Shown: piece after piece, positions 11,659-12,863 of the stretch
Position numbering within the stretch: position 1 is the first letter of the stretch
Layout of the letters: the number at the start of each line of letters is the position of its first letter
NCBI GenBank assembly: GCA_001797035.1
Contig: MGOE01000102.1
Coordinates: forward strand, 1 to 12,863
From: Chloroflexi bacterium RBG_16_72_14
GTDB taxonomy: Bacteria; Chloroflexota; Limnocylindria; Limnocylindrales; CSP1-4
Length of the DNA stretch: 12,863 nucleotides
Direction: 5' to 3'
Position numbers and translations under genes: made by a program
The notes under the pieces: model-generated
Told to the model about the DNA's origin: nothing
The model's database searches: none
The model's input: only the letters and a program-made list of their open reading frames with translations

Positions 11659-12863
11659 TCAGGTCGTGACCCCCCGGAGTGCGTAGGGCCCCGCGTGCTC
11701 GACGCGGACGTCCACGAGGCGTCCGACGAGCGCCGGCGGACCGGCCAGGTGGACGAGCTTGTTCTCGCGCGACCGACCCGCCAGGTGGGCGATCCCCGCC
11801 GGCAGGTGCGCGAACGCGTCGCGCGACTCGGCGGTCCCGGCGGCCTCCTCGTCATCGTGGTCGTAGGCCCGCGGCGGGACGACCGTGTCCACGAGGACCT
11901 CGGTCGTCCGGCCGAGCCAGGCCCGGTTGCGCTCGTGGCCGATCCGCTCCTGGACCGCGAGCAGCCCCACCAGCCGGCGTCGCTTCTCGGCGGCCGGGAC
12001 GTCGTCCGCGAGGCGCGTCGCCGGGGTCCCCGGGCGCTCGCTGTAGGCGGCCGCGAACACCTGGTCGAAGCGCACGGTCTCGAGCAGCCGGAGCGTGGCC
12101 TCGTACTCGGCCTCGGTCTCGCCGCAGAACCCGACGATGACGTCGCTCGACAGCGCGATCCCGGGCACCGCCTCCCGGATCCGCCCCAGCCGCTCGAGGT
12201 AGTGATCGGTCGTGTACTGGCGGCCCATGCGGCGGAGCATCGCGTCGCTGCCGGACTGGACCGGCAGGTGCAGCGCCTCGCACACCGATCCGCAGGCGGC
12301 CATCGCCTCGACCAGGCGGTCCGACAGGTCCCACGGGTGCGAGGTCACGAACCGCAGCCGCGGGATCGCCGGGGCGCCGTCCGCGGTCCGCAGGCCGTCG
12401 ATGGCCCGGATCAGCTCGGCGAGGTCAGGGCGCGCCTCGCGGTCCTGGTGCCGGCCCACCGTCCGGGCGGTGCGCACGTGCGCGAAGCGCGGCTCCGGCG
12501 CCAGGTCGTGGCCGTAGCTGTTGACGTTCTGGCCGAGCAGCGTGACCTCTCGGTAGCCGGCCGCCGCCAGGACGCGCGCCTCGTCCAGGATCTCGTCGAA
12601 CGGGCGGCTCCGCTCGGGACCGCGGCTGTACGGGACGATGCAGTAGGTGCACGTCTTGTCGCAGCCGTAGATGATCGGCAGCCAGGCGCTGATCGCCGAT
12701 CCGCGGCTGACCGCGCCACCCGCGATCGCGTCCGCGCGCGCCCGAACGAGCCGGGTGGCGTCGGAGACCGCGGCGCCCTTCACGATCGTCGTCGCCGCCG
12801 TCGCCGTCGTCGCCGCCGTCGCCGTCGTCGCCGTCGCCCCCACCGGTGCCTGCGCAGACGCGA
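11659..12863 (-). CDS. miaB: tRNA-2-methylthio-N6-dimethylallyladenosine synthase MiaB (5' partial)
   Basis: The open frame runs through the right edge, so the N-terminal methylthiotransferase domain is missing. The visible part contains the radical-SAM motif C-x3-C-x2-C in YGCDKTCTYCIVPYSRG, then LLGQNVNSYGHDL, RLRFVTSHPW, HLPVQSGSD and VIVGFCGET. It ends in a TRAM-like region (ENKLVHL...GPYALRG). MiaB methylthiolates the A37 base that MiaA has prenylated. An Ala/Thr-rich repeat encoded by an 18-base tandem unit (12788-12838) lies in the linker before the radical-SAM domain, and an extra stretch of about 20 residues, including HVRTARTVGRHQDREARP, follows the GQNVNSYG motif. miaA follows with an 11-base gap. 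Confidence 0.95.
   Translation of the reverse strand, partial: ASAQAPVGATATTATAATTATAATTIVKGAAVSDATRLVRARADAIAGGAVSRGSAISAWLPIIYGCDKTCTYCIVPYSRGPERSRPFDEILDEARVLAAAGYREVTLLGQNVNSYGHDLAPEPRFAHVRTARTVGRHQDREARPDLAELIRAIDGLRTADGAPAIPRLRFVTSHPWDLSDRLVEAMAACGSVCEALHLPVQSGSDAMLRRMGRQYTTDHYLERLGRIREAVPGIALSSDVIVGFCGETEAEYEATLRLLETVRFDQVFAAAYSERPGTPATRLADDVPAAEKRRRLVGLLAVQERIGHERNRAWLGRTTEVLVDTVVPPRAYDHDDEEAAGTAESRDAFAHLPAGIAHLAGRSRENKLVHLAGPPALVGRLVDVRVEHAGPYALRGVTT
12788..12838. repeat. 18-base tandem repeat in miaB
   Basis: GTCGTCGCCGCCGTCGCC occurs twice exactly (12788-12805, 12806-12823) and then as a 15-base shortened copy (12824-12838). On the minus strand it encodes alternating Ala/Thr (ATAATT units) in the linker ahead of the radical-SAM domain. 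It stays in frame and looks like slippage expansion. Confidence 0.85.

Noticed and set aside
10542..11855. Upstream extension of the secreted-protein frame through miaA
   Set aside because: The extension reads as Arg/Gly-rich shadow of miaA and miaB; a signal peptide begins at 10541.
1..12863. CRISPR array, rRNA or tRNA genes, prophage structural genes
   Set aside because: No spaced repeats, conserved rRNA motifs, cloverleaf or phage proteins were seen on either strand.

Overview
The window is very GC-rich DNA (roughly 70% by eye) from a bacterium. Both the conserved genes and the accessory genes lie almost entirely on the minus strand. The order miaB - miaA - hflX, GTG/TTG starts and some probable leaderless promoters fit a high-GC Chloroflexota (Limnocylindria-like) or an actinobacterium-like lineage. 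That placement is inference from composition and synteny, not a sequence match.

Region 1 (1-3150) is a toxin-antitoxin island. Reading along the minus strand, a ribbon-helix-helix (RHH) antitoxin is followed by a PIN toxin that carries its own C-terminal helix-turn-helix (HTH), then an HTH-nucleotidyltransferase (MNT) protein, then a HEPN protein. Overlaps or gaps of at most 12 bases suggest that these four form one unit. A second RHH antitoxin follows with a near-consensus promoter. Its PIN toxin has a C-terminal tandem duplication of a domain resembling the DNA-arm-binding (SAM-like) domain of tyrosine recombinases. The first 68 bases look like the end of an insertion sequence.

Region 2 (3150-5462) has one plus-strand gene, a DIP1984-family protein divergent from the island, then about 345 bases with no supportable gene. 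After that come a 67-residue single-pass membrane protein and a CPBP (Abi/Rce1-like) membrane protease. The space upstream of the protease (5228-5462) is notable: it can fold into a compact three-way junction plus two more hairpins on the minus strand, and it contains two DnaA-box-like nonamers 41 bases apart.

Region 3 (5463-12863) is the conserved RNA/ribosome block: miaB (5' end cut by the window), miaA and hflX, all minus strand. Two non-housekeeping genes are wedged between miaA and hflX: a secreted protein of unknown function and an 809-residue LuxR-type regulator with an AAA/NB-ARC-like ATPase. dapF, which often sits between miaA and hflX in related gene orders, is not there. An unrecognised protein follows hflX 11 bases downstream.

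MiaA and MiaB act in sequence on tRNA A37 (prenylation, then methylthiolation), and HflX rescues or splits ribosomes, so the block is a translation-fidelity cluster. The most interesting material is the pair of DNA-binding-domain fusions to toxin/antitoxin parts, the duplicated recombinase-like domain on a PIN toxin, and the structured intergenic region before the CPBP protease.
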